A DNA stretch of 64,000 nucleotides from Domibacillus epiphyticus (GTDB lineage Bacteria; Bacillota; Bacilli; Bacillales; Domibacillaceae), in contig NZ_MSFI01000009.1 of the NCBI RefSeq assembly GCF_001975785.1, forward strand, positions 1 through 64,000, in the 5' to 3' direction. The notes below the pieces were generated by a model, which was not told the DNA's origin, made no database searches, and saw only the letters and a program-made list of their open reading frames with translations. Shown in pieces: positions 9,845 to 19,769 of the stretch. How positions within the stretch are numbered: the first letter of the stretch is position 1; every line of letters starts with the position of its first letter. Both the position numbers and the translations under genes were made by a program.

Positions 9845-10349
9845 AGTTATCATCTTCATCGCTGTACAACTCGTTATAATTGTGATCCTTCACAAAATCC
9901 GATGGTGTTTCAGATGTTCCGTAGACGGCGGCATCACGGAAGCTGTCAATACCATCATCAGGATGTGTAAGGCGTTCATCCACTACTCTACTACCGTCTT
10001 GCGGCTTTTGATTCGGTGAATGTTCGACGTTGTATAACGCTGTTGGGACCGCCTGAAGCCGCTCAAATGGAATCTCCTCTCCACTTTTTTTGCAAATACC
10101 GTATGTACCATTTTTCATCGCCTGAAGTGCGGCATCGATCTTCTCCAATTGTTCTCTGCAATGTTCATCGAGTGCCAAATCTCGTTCGCGCTCGTACAAC
10201 TCTGTTCCTATATCCGCGGGATGATTGTCGTATAACGAGAGCTCCCCATTGTCCCCAATTTCTTCATTATGATCAATATGTTTCGTCAATTGTTCTTTTT
10301 GGCGCAGCAGTTCTTTCTTTAACTCAGCCTTCTGTTCAATAGTCAGCAT
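9843..10349 (-). CDS. yteA: YteA, DksA/TraR-like protein with a degenerate zinc finger
   Basis: A 168-aa protein with an N-terminal coiled-coil segment and a DksA/TraR C-terminal motif (NGTYGIC...EEIPFERLQAVPTA). Only one of the four zinc cysteines of the family remains (GICKKSG, and VEH at the distal pair), as in other YteA proteins, so it probably does not bind zinc in the classical way. The start is chosen at 10349, after an AAAGGATGGG site; the longer frame upstream runs through the menA terminator. Family members are linked to sporulation or general stress; no precise function is known. Confidence 0.88.
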   Translation of the reverse strand: MLTIEQKAELKKELLRQKEQLTKHIDHNEEIGDNGELSLYDNHPADIGTELYERERDLALDEHCREQLEKIDAALQAMKNGTYGICKKSGEEIPFERLQAVPTALYNVEHSPNQKPQDGSRVVDERLTHPDDGIDSFRDAAVYGTSETPSDFVKDHNYNELYSDEDDN

Positions 10350-10394
10350 CTGTTCCCATCCTTTCGTTTGTTTTTCTTTAACCGTTTTTGAACA

Positions 10395-10432
10395 CAAAAA
10401 AACCTGCTCGGGCATGAGCAGGTTAAAAAATA
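10395..10432 (-). terminator. Terminator of menA
   Basis: A 9-bp stem, AACCTGCTC with GAGCAGGTT (10401-10424), followed on the minus strand by a T run. The hairpin begins inside the menA stop codon. Confidence 0.9.
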
Positions 10433-11334
10433 TAGGTGAGACATAAGCCAATTGATAATAAAAAGCCATATAGCGTATTCGTCTGCGCTGTTGATTTCAT
10501 CGCGGGCATCATCTCAAGAGGATTGTTTTTTCCTTTAAAGCCATTCACCGCTTGGATCGCTTTCGGAATGCTTAAATACGTTAAAAACAGCCACAATGAA
10601 CCGTAAACGCCTAAAACAAGAATAATCACCCATAAATAAGATACAATAAACATCGTTGCAAGAAGCGTCACCGCTGGATCATGTCCGATTAAAATGGCAA
10701 TCGTCTTTCTTCCGGCTTCCTGATCGCCGACACGATCACGTATGTTATTGGACAGCATAATCGCACCAATTAAAATAATAACGGGTATTGAAAATAAAAT
10801 AGCACCATTTGTAACGAATCCAGTTTGAATATAAAACGAAATATAAATGATGATGCCACCCATGAAAAAGCCAGAGGCTAGTTCTCCAAATGGTGTGTAA
10901 GCGATCGGAAGCGGGCCTCCTGTATAAAAATACCCGACTGCCATACAGATGAGACCGATCAACGCGATCCACCACGTTGTAATCGAGCAAATATATAGTC
11001 CGAGAAGCAAGGCGATGCCGAAAAATGCAAAAGCCATATTTAATACTGTTTTTGGTTTTACACCGTTTCGTACAATGGCGCCGCCGATTCCAATCGATTC
11101 TTCTGTATCAAGCCCTCGTTTGTAATCAAAATATTCGTTGAACATATTGGTTGCTGCTTGAATTAACAGTGATGCGATCATCATGGCTAAGAATAATAAT
11201 ACATGTAATTTTGTATGCTCAAGTGCAAGCGCTGTTCCCAGAAAAACAGGAACGAACGCAGCTGTCAACGTGTGGGGACGCATAAGCTGCCACCAGATTT
11301 GAAAGCCGGTATCTGCTGAAGGGGTTTGGTTCAT
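10423..11334 (-). CDS. menA: 1,4-dihydroxy-2-naphthoate polyprenyltransferase MenA
   Basis: Membrane enzyme that attaches the polyprenyl tail to dihydroxynaphthoate, giving demethylmenaquinone. UbiA family with about eight or nine transmembrane helices. It carries the two Asp-rich motifs, NMFNEYFDYKRGLD (about residues 62-76) and DRVGDQEAGRKT (about 200-212). The 303-aa length is normal. ATG with a GGGAGAG site. It is divergent from the menFDHBEC operon that makes its aromatic substrate. Confidence 0.96.
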   Translation of the reverse strand: MNQTPSADTGFQIWWQLMRPHTLTAAFVPVFLGTALALEHTKLHVLLFLAMMIASLLIQAATNMFNEYFDYKRGLDTEESIGIGGAIVRNGVKPKTVLNMAFAFFGIALLLGLYICSITTWWIALIGLICMAVGYFYTGGPLPIAYTPFGELASGFFMGGIIIYISFYIQTGFVTNGAILFSIPVIILIGAIMLSNNIRDRVGDQEAGRKTIAILIGHDPAVTLLATMFIVSYLWVIILVLGVYGSLWLFLTYLSIPKAIQAVNGFKGKNNPLEMMPAMKSTAQTNTLYGFLLSIGLCLTYIF

Positions 11335-11499
11335 TATTAAGTCTCTCCCAATCGATCATTGTGAACAATTAAACAAAAGTTCTTTAACAAGTGTAGAAAA
11401 CGGATTGAAAAGTGTCAATCTTTTTTCATAATTTAAACGATTCCCCATCGTTTTTCGAAAAATCGAACATTATGTTTCAGAAATGAAAATCATAGATAT

Positions 11500-11600
11500 G
11501 TGGTATATAATAAGGAAAGAAGAATACCAATCGTTGACACCTTCTTGAAAAGAGGTGTATCTTATAAGAAGTTTGACCTCTTAAGGTCGGCACAATGGAG
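11500..11600 (+). promoter_or_regulatory. menF promoter and leader region
   Basis: TATAAT at 11506-11511 (weak -35) and TTGACA at 11534-11539 are the best promoter elements. Two small inverted repeats follow: 11537-11558 (ACACCTT/GAGGTGT) and 11575-11588 (GACCT-CTTA-AGGTC), directly before the GGAGGG ribosome site. Which TTGACA/-10 pair is used cannot be settled by eye. Confidence 0.45.
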
Positions 11601-11608
11601 GGATTTCA

Positions 11609-13000
11609 TTGGCTATGATAAAAGGGCATCCACTGAAAGGAGCCTTTATTGATTTTATACAAGAAATAAATGGATCGACACTGTTCAGTTACGTCGAAAA
11701 AATTGAATCAATTGATCCGATTCGTTTCTATGAAAACGGAAGTGAATTGTACAAAGGCGAGCGATTTTATTTTAAAGACCGTGATGACGAAATGACGTTA
11801 GCGGGTCTTGGCAGCGTACATACGATACAAAGTGCACAAAATCGTTTCGTTCAAGTAGAATCGGACTGGGATGCGTTGATAAAACGAGCACAAATTCATA
11901 ACCCATATGATGTATACGGTACGGGTCCAGTTGCATTCGGCGGTTTTTCATTTGATCCTGAGCAGGAAAAAGGAGAAGAATGGTCCCGCTTCGCGCCGTC
12001 TTTTTTTTATGTGCCGGAATTGATGTTGACCGTTTATGGCGGGGAAACGTATATTACGGTTAACGTATTATGTGATGGGGTAGATTCTGCGCCTTTGTTT
12101 GACCGTATAGAGAAAAGGAAAAAAAGGCTGTTAGAACAGAATGACCAGCCAATGAAGGAAGAAGCGGTACTTTTGGATCTTCGTGGCGGGGACACAGATG
12201 AATGGAAGAAATCGATCCAATCAGCGATTCAATCCATCAAATTGGATGATGAATTGAAGAAAGTAGTACTGGCGAGAAAAGTGACGGCTGTATTCGACAA
12301 AACAATTACCCCGGATTATGTACTGCGCTGTCTTGATGAAGGGCAGCCGGACAGCTTTATTTTTTCAATTGAAGCAATGGACAGTTGCTTTCTCGGGGCC
12401 TCTCCGGAACGTCTCGTGAAAAAACGAGATCGTACATTGCTGACGACATGCCTTGCCGGATCAACAGCTCGTGGTGCGAGTGAAGAAGAAGACAGTAAAT
12501 TGGCAGAATCGTTGTTACACGATGAGAAAAATCGGTTAGAACACGATTATGTCGTCCAAATGATTCGCAGTGAAATGCAATCAATGTGTGCAGATGTTAC
12601 GGTCCCTGAAAGACCAATCATTATGAAAGTGCGTGATATTCAACATTTGTACACACCCGTGACGGGAATTGTTGACCAGCACGATTCAATTTTACGCTTT
12701 GCTGAACGATTTCATCCAACACCAGCACTCGGGGGATTGCCGGCGAAAACTGCTATGCGCGTCATTCGTGAACTTGAACCGATGGACCGTGGTTTTTATG
12801 CAGCTCCGGTTGGCTGGATGGATTATCGGAAAAACGGTGAGTTTGCCGTTGCGATCCGTTCTGGTTTACTAGTGCAAAACGAAGCTTTTTTATACGCAGG
12901 ATGCGGTGTTGTTCCAGAATCAAATCCAGAAACAGAACTGGAAGAAACAAAGATGAAACTCCGGCCGATGCTGCGGGCGATTGGGGGATACAATGAATAA
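11609..13000 (+). CDS. menF: Isochorismate synthase MenF
   Basis: Converts chorismate to isochorismate, the first dedicated step of menaquinone synthesis. It belongs to the chorismate-utilising (anthranilate synthase component I-like) family. Signature segments include GASPERLV, the HPTPALGGLPA motif and a GFYAAPVGW segment near the C-terminus. The 463-aa length is usual. TTG at 11609 is chosen because it lies 6 nt after GGAGGG; the ATG at 11615 is too far. It overlaps menD by 8 nt. Confidence 0.95.
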   Translation: MAMIKGHPLKGAFIDFIQEINGSTLFSYVEKIESIDPIRFYENGSELYKGERFYFKDRDDEMTLAGLGSVHTIQSAQNRFVQVESDWDALIKRAQIHNPYDVYGTGPVAFGGFSFDPEQEKGEEWSRFAPSFFYVPELMLTVYGGETYITVNVLCDGVDSAPLFDRIEKRKKRLLEQNDQPMKEEAVLLDLRGGDTDEWKKSIQSAIQSIKLDDELKKVVLARKVTAVFDKTITPDYVLRCLDEGQPDSFIFSIEAMDSCFLGASPERLVKKRDRTLLTTCLAGSTARGASEEEDSKLAESLLHDEKNRLEHDYVVQMIRSEMQSMCADVTVPERPIIMKVRDIQHLYTPVTGIVDQHDSILRFAERFHPTPALGGLPAKTAMRVIRELEPMDRGFYAAPVGWMDYRKNGEFAVAIRSGLLVQNEAFLYAGCGVVPESNPETELEETKMKLRPMLRAIGGYNE

Positions 13001-14705
13001 TCATCAGGAAAATATGACGCTGTATAATGCTCATTTCATTGATAGCCTTGTTCGTTCCGGCTTGAAGAATGCCGTAATAAGCCCAGGGTCTCGGTCAACA
13101 CCGATGGCTCTATTAATGGAAGAACATCCGGATTTAACGACATACATTCAAGTGGACGAGCGGTCTGCCGGTTTTTTTGCATTGGGACTGGCGAAATCAC
13201 AGCAGCAACCGGTAGCCCTTCTTTGTACGTCCGGTACGGCCGCAGCAAATTACATGCCTGCTGTTGCTGAAGCTGACATATCTCGTGTGCCGCTCGTTGT
13301 TTTAACATCAGATCGTCCGCCTGAATTGCGAGATGTCGGCGCACCTCAGACGATAGACCAAATTCATTTATATGGACATACAGCAAAATGGTTTGCGGAA
13401 ATGGCTCTCCCGGAATCAAACGATACAGCACTAAGATACGTAAGAACACAGGGCGCTCGTGCTGTTTTTGAATCAATGGCAGCTCCTAAAGGACCAGTTC
13501 ATCTCAATTTCCCATACCGGGAACCTTTATTACCGGATTATGACGGTATTTATGAACGTATACAGATACCGTCCCCAGTTCAATTTAATTCCGGAAAAAA
13601 AATACCAGACAGCGGTCTAATAGATGATGTCGCAAAAGTGATTCATGGAAAAAAAGGAGTTATTGTCGCCGGTGAAATTGTCAATATAGCGGTGCTGCCG
13701 TCTATTCTCGCCCTTTCGGAAAAAATAGGCTGGCCAATTATTGCCGATCCGCTGTCTCAGCTCCGATCAAGCACTGATGTAATTGACAGCTATGATGCGT
13801 TTTTGCGTGATGATGACATAAAAGATTCATTAAAACCAGAAGCGATTATTCGGTTTGGGGCACTGCCTGTCTCAAAATCATTAATGCTCTATATGAAGCG
13901 TCACAACGATGTTCCACATATCATTGTTGATGAGGATGGTGCTTGGCGTGACCCGTCTCATATCGCCACGCATATGGTGTGTGTAAATGAAGCGGTGTTT
14001 TGTAATGAAATGACCGCCGCTCTTCCGGAACAATCATCCGAATGGGCTTCACTTTGGAGAGAAGTTAATGAAGCTTCCAGATCTATCATGAAAACGGCGG
14101 ATGGAATGGACGAAGGAGCCTTATTTGGGCGTTTTTTACAAAGTGTCCCCGAAGGAGCCTCGATATTTACTGGCAACAGTATGCCGATCCGCGACCTTGA
14201 CTCTTTTTTATTTGCAGGAGAGCAGCGATTCAAACTTCATGGAAACCGGGGGGCAAACGGTATTGACGGGCTTGTTTCAACAGCGCTCGGAATTGCAGCA
14301 AGTGGTGAAAAGGTTTATGCTGTTATGGGAGATTTATCATTTTTCCACGATGTTAATGGATTACTTGGAGCGAAAATGAACGGGTTGTCAATGACTGTTC
14401 TTGTAATGAACAATAACGGCGGCGGGATTTTTTCTTATTTGCCTCAGTCGGGAGAAGAAAAGCATTATGAGCGGCTGTTTGGAACACCTGCCGGGCTGCA
14501 ATTTGAACATGCCGCTGCTTTGTATGGCTGTCATTATGTTCGGATCAGCAGCAGAGAGCAGCTGGCAAAGGAATTGAATGAATCACGTGAAGGTGTAACG
14601 ATTCTAGAAGCGTTCACAAATAGAGCTGCAAATACATCTATCCATCGATCGCTTTGGAAACAGGCAGTAGAACAGGCAAAAAAAGTTTTGAGGAACCCGA
14701 TATGA
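12993..14705 (+). CDS. menD: SEPHCHC synthase MenD (thiamine-diphosphate enzyme)
   Basis: Adds a succinic semialdehyde unit from 2-oxoglutarate to isochorismate using ThDP. It has three ThDP-enzyme domains. The N-terminus carries SPGSRSTPMA; the ThDP-binding signature starts at GDLSFFHD and ends at NNNGGGIF near residues 440-475. It is 570 aa from ATG 12993, which lies 5 nt after a GGGGG ribosome site inside menF; the upstream TTG at 12981 is less likely. The stop overlaps the menH start. Confidence 0.96.
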   Translation: MNNHQENMTLYNAHFIDSLVRSGLKNAVISPGSRSTPMALLMEEHPDLTTYIQVDERSAGFFALGLAKSQQQPVALLCTSGTAAANYMPAVAEADISRVPLVVLTSDRPPELRDVGAPQTIDQIHLYGHTAKWFAEMALPESNDTALRYVRTQGARAVFESMAAPKGPVHLNFPYREPLLPDYDGIYERIQIPSPVQFNSGKKIPDSGLIDDVAKVIHGKKGVIVAGEIVNIAVLPSILALSEKIGWPIIADPLSQLRSSTDVIDSYDAFLRDDDIKDSLKPEAIIRFGALPVSKSLMLYMKRHNDVPHIIVDEDGAWRDPSHIATHMVCVNEAVFCNEMTAALPEQSSEWASLWREVNEASRSIMKTADGMDEGALFGRFLQSVPEGASIFTGNSMPIRDLDSFLFAGEQRFKLHGNRGANGIDGLVSTALGIAASGEKVYAVMGDLSFFHDVNGLLGAKMNGLSMTVLVMNNNGGGIFSYLPQSGEEKHYERLFGTPAGLQFEHAAALYGCHYVRISSREQLAKELNESREGVTILEAFTNRAANTSIHRSLWKQAVEQAKKVLRNPI

Positions 14706-15526
14706 AAAATGTAATTCAAATAGGCGATCACTCTTTTTATCATATCAACAGGGTTGGCAAAGGAGCGCCTGTAGTTTTTTTACATGGTTTTACCGGATCA
14801 GGGAGTACATGGCGCACTATTGCGCCTCTCATTCCTTGTGAAACATTCATGCCGGATCTTGCCGGACACGGAAGGACAAAGGCGGTATGCACCGATCTTG
14901 AAACAGAAGCAGAATCGATAAAAAGGGCGATGAACGATAGGGGTTTCTTCTCATTCCATGTTGTCGGCTATTCAATGGGGGGGCGCCTGGCACTTGCAAT
15001 GGGTTTAATGTACCCGGAAGCTGTCCGCTCACTAGTGCTTGAAAGCGCTTCGCCTGGGCTTGAAACAGAAGCAGAGCGGGAGGAACGACGCAAGGCAGAT
15101 GAAGAACTTGCTTCTAAAATCGAAAACAAAGGTATCGAATGGTTCGTGGATTTCTGGGAAAACATCCCGATGTTCGAAACACAAAAATGGCTGCCTGAAT
15201 CGATTCGTGAATCGGTACGGCGGGAACGGCAAAATCAAACGGAAACGGGGCTTGCTTCCTCGCTTCGAGGAATGGGAACTGGAGCGCAAAAATCATACTG
15301 GAATCGTATACATGAGCTGACAATGCCTGTTCTTTTAATTACAGGGTCGCTGGATCATAAATTCACAAACATTGCCCGCCTCATGAAAAAAAGAATTCCA
15401 AACTGCCAATGGATGAAAATTGATGGAGCAGGTCATGCAATTCATGTGGAGCAGCACGAAAAATTTGGTACAATAGTAAAGACATTTTTGTTAGAAATTA
15501 AAGGAGGCAATTTAGATGGCTTTTAA
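14702..15526 (+). CDS. menH: SHCHC synthase MenH (alpha/beta hydrolase)
   Basis: Eliminates pyruvate from SEPHCHC to give SHCHC. The alpha/beta-hydrolase fold shows the oxyanion segment HGFTGSG (about residues 27-33), the nucleophile elbow GYSMGG and a C-terminal [10 protein letters not shown] histidine. It is 274 aa from ATG 14702, which overlaps the menD stop by 4 nt and follows GAGG. The frame is open further upstream inside menD, but that N-terminus does not fit the family. It overlaps menB by 11 nt. Confidence 0.94.
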   Translation: MKNVIQIGDHSFYHINRVGKGAPVVFLHGFTGSGSTWRTIAPLIPCETFMPDLAGHGRTKAVCTDLETEAESIKRAMNDRGFFSFHVVGYSMGGRLALAMGLMYPEAVRSLVLESASPGLETEAEREERRKADEELASKIENKGIEWFVDFWENIPMFETQKWLPESIRESVRRERQNQTETGLASSLRGMGTGAQKSYWNRIHELTMPVLLITGSLDHKFTNIARLMKKRIPNCQWMKIDGAGHAIHVEQHEKFGTIVKTFLLEIKGGNLDGF

Positions 15527-16334
15527 TTGGGTAAAAGAACGTGAATATGAAGACATCGTATATGAAACGTATAACGGTATCGCGAAAGTAACGATCAACC
15601 GTCCGGAAGTACATAACGCTTTTCGTCCGAAAACGGTAATGGAAATGATTGACGCGTTTGCATATGCACGTGATGATTCAAAAATTGGTGTTATAATCCT
15701 TGCAGGTGCTGGCGGTAAAGCGTTCTGCTCGGGCGGCGATCAATCCGTACGCGGCCACGGGGGATATGTAGGTGACGACCAAATTCCACGCTTGAATGTT
15801 TTAGACTTGCAGCGTTTAATCCGTGTGATTCCAAAACCGGTTATCGCAATGGTATCAGGATATGCAATTGGAGGCGGACACGTACTTCATGTCGTGTGTG
15901 ACTTAACAATTGCTGCAGACAATGCCATTTTTGGACAAACAGGTCCAAAAGTCGGTTCATTTGATGCTGGATATGGTTCAGGTTACCTTGCCCGGATCGT
16001 CGGCCATAAAAAAGCACGGGAAATCTGGTTCCTTTGCCGTCAATACAACGCACAAGAGGCACTTGACATGGGTCTCGTAAATACTGTCGTGCCACTTGAA
16101 AAATTGGAAGAAGAAACAGTAAAGTGGGCAGAAGAAATGCTTGAGAAGAGCCCTACAGCCCTTCGATTCATTAAAGCGGCGATGAATGCGGATACAGACG
16201 GTCTTGCAGGCCTGCAACAATTTGCAGGTGATGCGACACTTCTTTATTACACAACGGACGAAGCAAAAGAAGGACGCGATTCATTTAAAGAAAAACGCAA
16301 GCCGGATTTTGGCCAGTTCCCAAGATTTCCGTAA
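15516..16334 (+). CDS. menB: 1,4-dihydroxy-2-naphthoyl-CoA synthase MenB
   Basis: A crotonase-fold enzyme that cyclises o-succinylbenzoyl-CoA. It contains the [12 protein letters not shown] segment, the oxyanion loop SGYAIGGGH, and the [14 protein letters not shown] motif diagnostic of MenB. The 272-aa length is exact for Bacillus. ATG follows a strong AAAGGAGG site inside menH. A hairpin with a T run comes after the stop, before menE. Confidence 0.97.
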   Translation: MAFNWVKEREYEDIVYETYNGIAKVTINRPEVHNAFRPKTVMEMIDAFAYARDDSKIGVIILAGAGGKAFCSGGDQSVRGHGGYVGDDQIPRLNVLDLQRLIRVIPKPVIAMVSGYAIGGGHVLHVVCDLTIAADNAIFGQTGPKVGSFDAGYGSGYLARIVGHKKAREIWFLCRQYNAQEALDMGLVNTVVPLEKLEEETVKWAEEMLEKSPTALRFIKAAMNADTDGLAGLQQFAGDATLLYYTTDEAKEGRDSFKEKRKPDFGQFPRFP

Positions 16335-16341
16335 ATAAATA

Positions 16342-16378
16342 TAAAAGGGTGTCCATTTTTAATGGGGCACCCTTTTTC
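16342..16378 (+). terminator. Hairpin between menB and menE (partial terminator)
   Basis: Stem AAAGGGTG(T)CC with GG(GG)CACCCTTT, followed by five T. Because menE-menC follow 22 nt later with no clear promoter, this is more likely a partial terminator or mRNA 3'-end stabiliser that lowers menE-menC expression than an operon end. Confidence 0.7.
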
Positions 16379-16399
16379 CGTTGAAAGGATGAATGAAAG

Positions 16400-17860
16400 A
16401 TGAATATACCAAACTGGTTAAAACAGCGAGCGTTTTTAACACCAGAACGAACGGCGCTTGTTTTTGAACAAACATCATGGACATTTGCAGAACTATATAA
16501 CGAAACCCTGAAAACTGCTTCAGCCTTAAGGGGGTCTGGGATTCAAAAGGGTGGTTTTTGTGGTATTCTAGCAGGCAATCGTCCAGAGACGATCTTCACC
16601 ATTTATGCACTTCAGCAAATCGGTGCTGTTGCCATCCTGTTAAACAGCCGTCTTACCGCAGATGAAATCGAATGGCAGCTTCATGATGCTGGTGCATCTC
16701 ATTTATTATTCGACGCACATCATGAACAAAAAGCAGCAGCTATTTCAAGTGTTCCCTCGTTATCAATCGTGGAAAATACCGTTGATCGTTTATTTAACCC
16801 ACGCGATATCTACTCACTTGATGAGACATGTTCAATCATGTACACATCTGGTACAACGGGTCGGCCAAAAGGGGTTATTCAAACGTATGGAAACCATTAT
16901 GCAAGTGCAACGGGATCAGCATTTAATTTAGGGATTCATTCGGACGATTCGTGGTTGTGCGCAGTACCACTATTTCATATTTCCGGTTACTCGATCCTGA
17001 TGAAAAGCGTGATTTATGGAATGGAAATTCATCTCTTTGAAAAATTTGATGTTGCAGGGGTTAATAAAGCACTTAAATCAGGAGATGTCACGATTATGTC
17101 TGTTGTGACTGCAATGCTTTCCGTTATGGTAAACGAACTCACTGGAAAGTATAGCCCGCGCTTTCGATGCATGCTTCTCGGGGGAGGACCCGCACCAGCA
17201 CCTCTTCTTGAAGAATGCAGAAAGAATGATATCCCTGTTTTTCAGACGTACGGTATGACGGAAACATCCTCGCAAATCGTCACTCTATCGCCTGAGTATG
17301 CACTAACGAAGCTTGGTTCTGCAGGGAAGCCGCTTTTTCCATGTACAATAAAGATTGATGGTGAAAACGAAGGAGAAATATTAGTGAGTGGTCCGAACGT
17401 GACACCGGGCTATTTGCATCGCCCCGAAGCAAATGAACAAGCCTTTCAAAACGGCTGGTTCCATACAGGTGACATCGGACGGATTGATGAAGCCGGCTTT
17501 TTATACGTTCTTGACCGACGTTCTGATTTAATCATTTCAGGTGGGGAAAACATCTATCCGGCAGAAATTGAATCCGTCCTTACCGAACATGAAGCAGTGA
17601 AGGAAGCAGGCGTGATCGGAGTGCCGGATAAAAAATGGGGAAGTGTACCTGCTGCGTTTTACGTGACAGAACGGCCGTTGTCTTCAGATGAGCTTGCCGC
17701 TTTCTGTAGGGGCAAACTTGCGAGATATAAGGTGCCGGCTTATTTTATTCAAGTGGAGGAGCTCCCGCGTAATGCGTCAAATAAATTACTGCGCCGTGAA
17801 CTCGGTGCAAAATGGAGAGACGATCATGCACATAAAAAAATTGACGATGCGTCTAATTGA
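16400..17860 (+). CDS. menE: o-Succinylbenzoate-CoA ligase MenE
   Basis: Activates o-succinylbenzoate with ATP and CoA. ANL superfamily: the P-loop-like motif YTSGTTGRPKG (about residues 149-159), the YGMTET motif, HTGDIG, and the hinge DRRSDLIISGGENIYP. A C-terminal catalytic lysine lies in SNKLLRREL. The 486-aa length is normal. Its last 35 nt overlap menC, so the two are probably translationally coupled. Confidence 0.96.
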   Translation: MNIPNWLKQRAFLTPERTALVFEQTSWTFAELYNETLKTASALRGSGIQKGGFCGILAGNRPETIFTIYALQQIGAVAILLNSRLTADEIEWQLHDAGASHLLFDAHHEQKAAAISSVPSLSIVENTVDRLFNPRDIYSLDETCSIMYTSGTTGRPKGVIQTYGNHYASATGSAFNLGIHSDDSWLCAVPLFHISGYSILMKSVIYGMEIHLFEKFDVAGVNKALKSGDVTIMSVVTAMLSVMVNELTGKYSPRFRCMLLGGGPAPAPLLEECRKNDIPVFQTYGMTETSSQIVTLSPEYALTKLGSAGKPLFPCTIKIDGENEGEILVSGPNVTPGYLHRPEANEQAFQNGWFHTGDIGRIDEAGFLYVLDRRSDLIISGGENIYPAEIESVLTEHEAVKEAGVIGVPDKKWGSVPAAFYVTERPLSSDELAAFCRGKLARYKVPAYFIQVEELPRNASNKLLRRELGAKWRDDHAHKKIDDASN

Positions 17861-18926
17861 AATGCCGCTAAAACAGCATTTTTATACGCATCTAGAAACG
17901 GTATCGGTCCGTCAGTCAATTATTATTGAAGCAGAAGATGAACATGGTACAGTCGGGTGGGGAGAAGCTTCCGCATTTTCAACGCCATGGTATACAGAAG
18001 AAACAGTAAAGACGGAATGGCATATCATAAAAGAAGTATTGTTTCCCCTTTTACGTGATAAAAAAATTAATCATCCAGATAATGTCCACTCGTTGTTTTC
18101 CCCTGTTCGAGGAAATCGGATGGCAAAAGCAGGAGTGGAATCCGCGATCTGGGATTTATATGCCAAACAAAAAAATAAACCCCTGCATCTCCTTCTCGGC
18201 AGTAAGCGAACATCCATTTCTGCCGGAGCGGTTGCAGCAGGAAACTCGGCAGTGGATATGATTTCACGCATTGAAACGCTTTATGAAGCGGGATACGAAC
18301 GGATTAAAGTGAAAATTGAACCAAAAACAGATAGGAAATTGCTTGATGAAGTACGCCGTGCATTTCCAACTATACAGCTCCTAGCTGATGCGAATTCAGC
18401 GTACTCCATGAATGATATAGACCAGTTAAAAAGCCTTGATGAATTTAATTTACTAATGATCGAGCAGCCATTTCATGTTGAAGACTTATGGGAGCATTCA
18501 AAATTGCAAAAAGAAATCAAAACGGCTGTATGCCTGGACGAAAGCATCCGGTCTGTACATGATGCAAAATGCGCGCTGCAAATGGATGCTTGCCGATTCA
18601 TTAATGTGAAATTCAGCAGAGTTGGCGGACTGACAGAAGCGGTAAAGATTCATAATGAATGTTTAAGGAATAGTGTTGGGCTATGGGCTGGCGGCATGAT
18701 TGAGTTTGGTATTTCTCGTGCTCATAATGTGGCACTGGCTGCACTTCCGGGTTTTACGGTTCCAGGAGATATCGTATCGTCCGATCATTACTGGGAAGAA
18801 GACATAATTGATGAGGGGATCAACGTAGTAAAAGGACGGATTCAATTGTCTGAGAAACCAGGGATCGGCTATGAAGTTAAACGGAATCGTCTCGACAAAG
18901 TAACAATCGATACATATTTTGTCTGA
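17826..18926 (+). CDS. menC: o-Succinylbenzoate synthase MenC
   Basis: Dehydrates SHCHC to o-succinylbenzoate. Enolase superfamily, in the MenC/N-acylamino acid racemase group. The acid/base lysine motif KVKIEP, metal ligands in LADANSAY, IEQPF and CLDES, and the second lysine in NVKFSRVGG are all visible. It is 366 aa from ATG 17826, which has a GGAGAG site within menE. The open frame continues 46 codons upstream but there it only shadows menE. Confidence 0.95.
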   Translation: MHIKKLTMRLIEMPLKQHFYTHLETVSVRQSIIIEAEDEHGTVGWGEASAFSTPWYTEETVKTEWHIIKEVLFPLLRDKKINHPDNVHSLFSPVRGNRMAKAGVESAIWDLYAKQKNKPLHLLLGSKRTSISAGAVAAGNSAVDMISRIETLYEAGYERIKVKIEPKTDRKLLDEVRRAFPTIQLLADANSAYSMNDIDQLKSLDEFNLLMIEQPFHVEDLWEHSKLQKEIKTAVCLDESIRSVHDAKCALQMDACRFINVKFSRVGGLTEAVKIHNECLRNSVGLWAGGMIEFGISRAHNVALAALPGFTVPGDIVSSDHYWEEDIIDEGINVVKGRIQLSEKPGIGYEVKRNRLDKVTIDTYFV

Positions 18927-19001
18927 ATTTTGGTTTTTTTGAAACCTTTTGTGGGGAAAAGAAGTAAATAAGAGAAAGAAAATGTGAAGGAGGGTGGGGC
19001 G

Positions 19002-19541
19002 TTGGGAAGTGGATTATGGATGATATGTACCGGAGCCTGTCTCACTCTTCTTCTGTTTGTTCGAACGTATAGTAGACTTGTTAGTCTGCATAGGAAAACA
19101 GAGCGGTCTTTTCAGGATGTTGAACGTTTCATAGAAGACCGCGTGAATCTATATGCAAAGTGGTCGGAAACTGTAGCGGCATATGATTTAAATCAACAGG
19201 GAATGCTAGCGGAAATGATGATTATTCGTGAACATTTTGAAGAGATGACGTCCGAAGAAAAACTGCGGCTCTGCAGGGTGCTTGATACCTTTTATAAACA
19301 AATGACTGCGTCAGCAGCCAGATGCCCGCGCCTCCGGACATCTCAAATGTATATCCAGCTTCATAAAAGAGCCGACGAAATGATGAAAGAAATGCCAGAT
19401 GCATGCAGGCATTATAATGAGTTTGCCGGACAGATGAATGAAGTGATTAGTCGTTTTCCAACAAATATGACAGCTGTCTTATTTGGGTTTGAAAAAAAAG
19501 AACAGCTCAGTCTGCCGAAAAATAAATCAGATTTCTTTTGA
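19002..19541 (+). CDS. LemA-family membrane protein
   Basis: A 179-aa protein with one N-terminal transmembrane helix (about residues 3-22) followed by a helical domain. The pattern resembles LemA: an N-terminal V..RNN-like segment ([20 protein letters not shown]) and a C-terminal [18 protein letters not shown]...FGFEKK motif. TTG at 19002 lies 8 nt after AAGGAGG and is preferred to GTG 18984, which overlaps that site. LemA proteins have no settled role. Its last 15 nt overlap yidD tail to tail. Confidence 0.8.
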   Translation: MGSGLWMICTGACLTLLLFVRTYSRLVSLHRKTERSFQDVERFIEDRVNLYAKWSETVAAYDLNQQGMLAEMMIIREHFEEMTSEEKLRLCRVLDTFYKQMTASAARCPRLRTSQMYIQLHKRADEMMKEMPDACRHYNEFAGQMNEVISRFPTNMTAVLFGFEKKEQLSLPKNKSDFF

Positions 19542-19769
19542 TTTTTTATTCGGCCATTTTTCAGGGACGTAGTCTATACCTCCTGGATGAAATGGATGGC
19601 ATTTTAAAATGCGGATCATTGTCATGATAGAACCTTTAAACGCTCCATGTTTCTGGATGGCTTCATATCCATAATGAGAACATGTCGGGTAAAAGCGGCA
19701 TGTTGGAGGTGTAAGTGGTGAGATGCCTTTTTGATAAAAGCGAATCAGACTAAGAAATAATTTTTTCAC
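19527..19769 (-). CDS. yidD: Membrane protein insertion efficiency factor YidD
   Basis: An 80-aa protein of the YidD/YtjA family, with an N-terminal amphipathic helix and the signature [22 protein letters not shown] followed by HPGGIDYVP. The family is associated at the membrane with YidC-mediated insertion. GTG start with GGTG upstream; its start overlaps the ytzI stop, so both are probably cotranscribed. Its 3' end overlaps the LemA-like gene. Confidence 0.95.
   Translation of the reverse strand: MKKLFLSLIRFYQKGISPLTPPTCRFYPTCSHYGYEAIQKHGAFKGSIMTMIRILKCHPFHPGGIDYVPEKWPNKKSKEI

Noticed and set aside
15040-15056. Possible cre in menH (TTGAAAGCGCTTCGC)
   Set aside because: It misses the required C at the next-to-last position and lies deep inside coding sequence.
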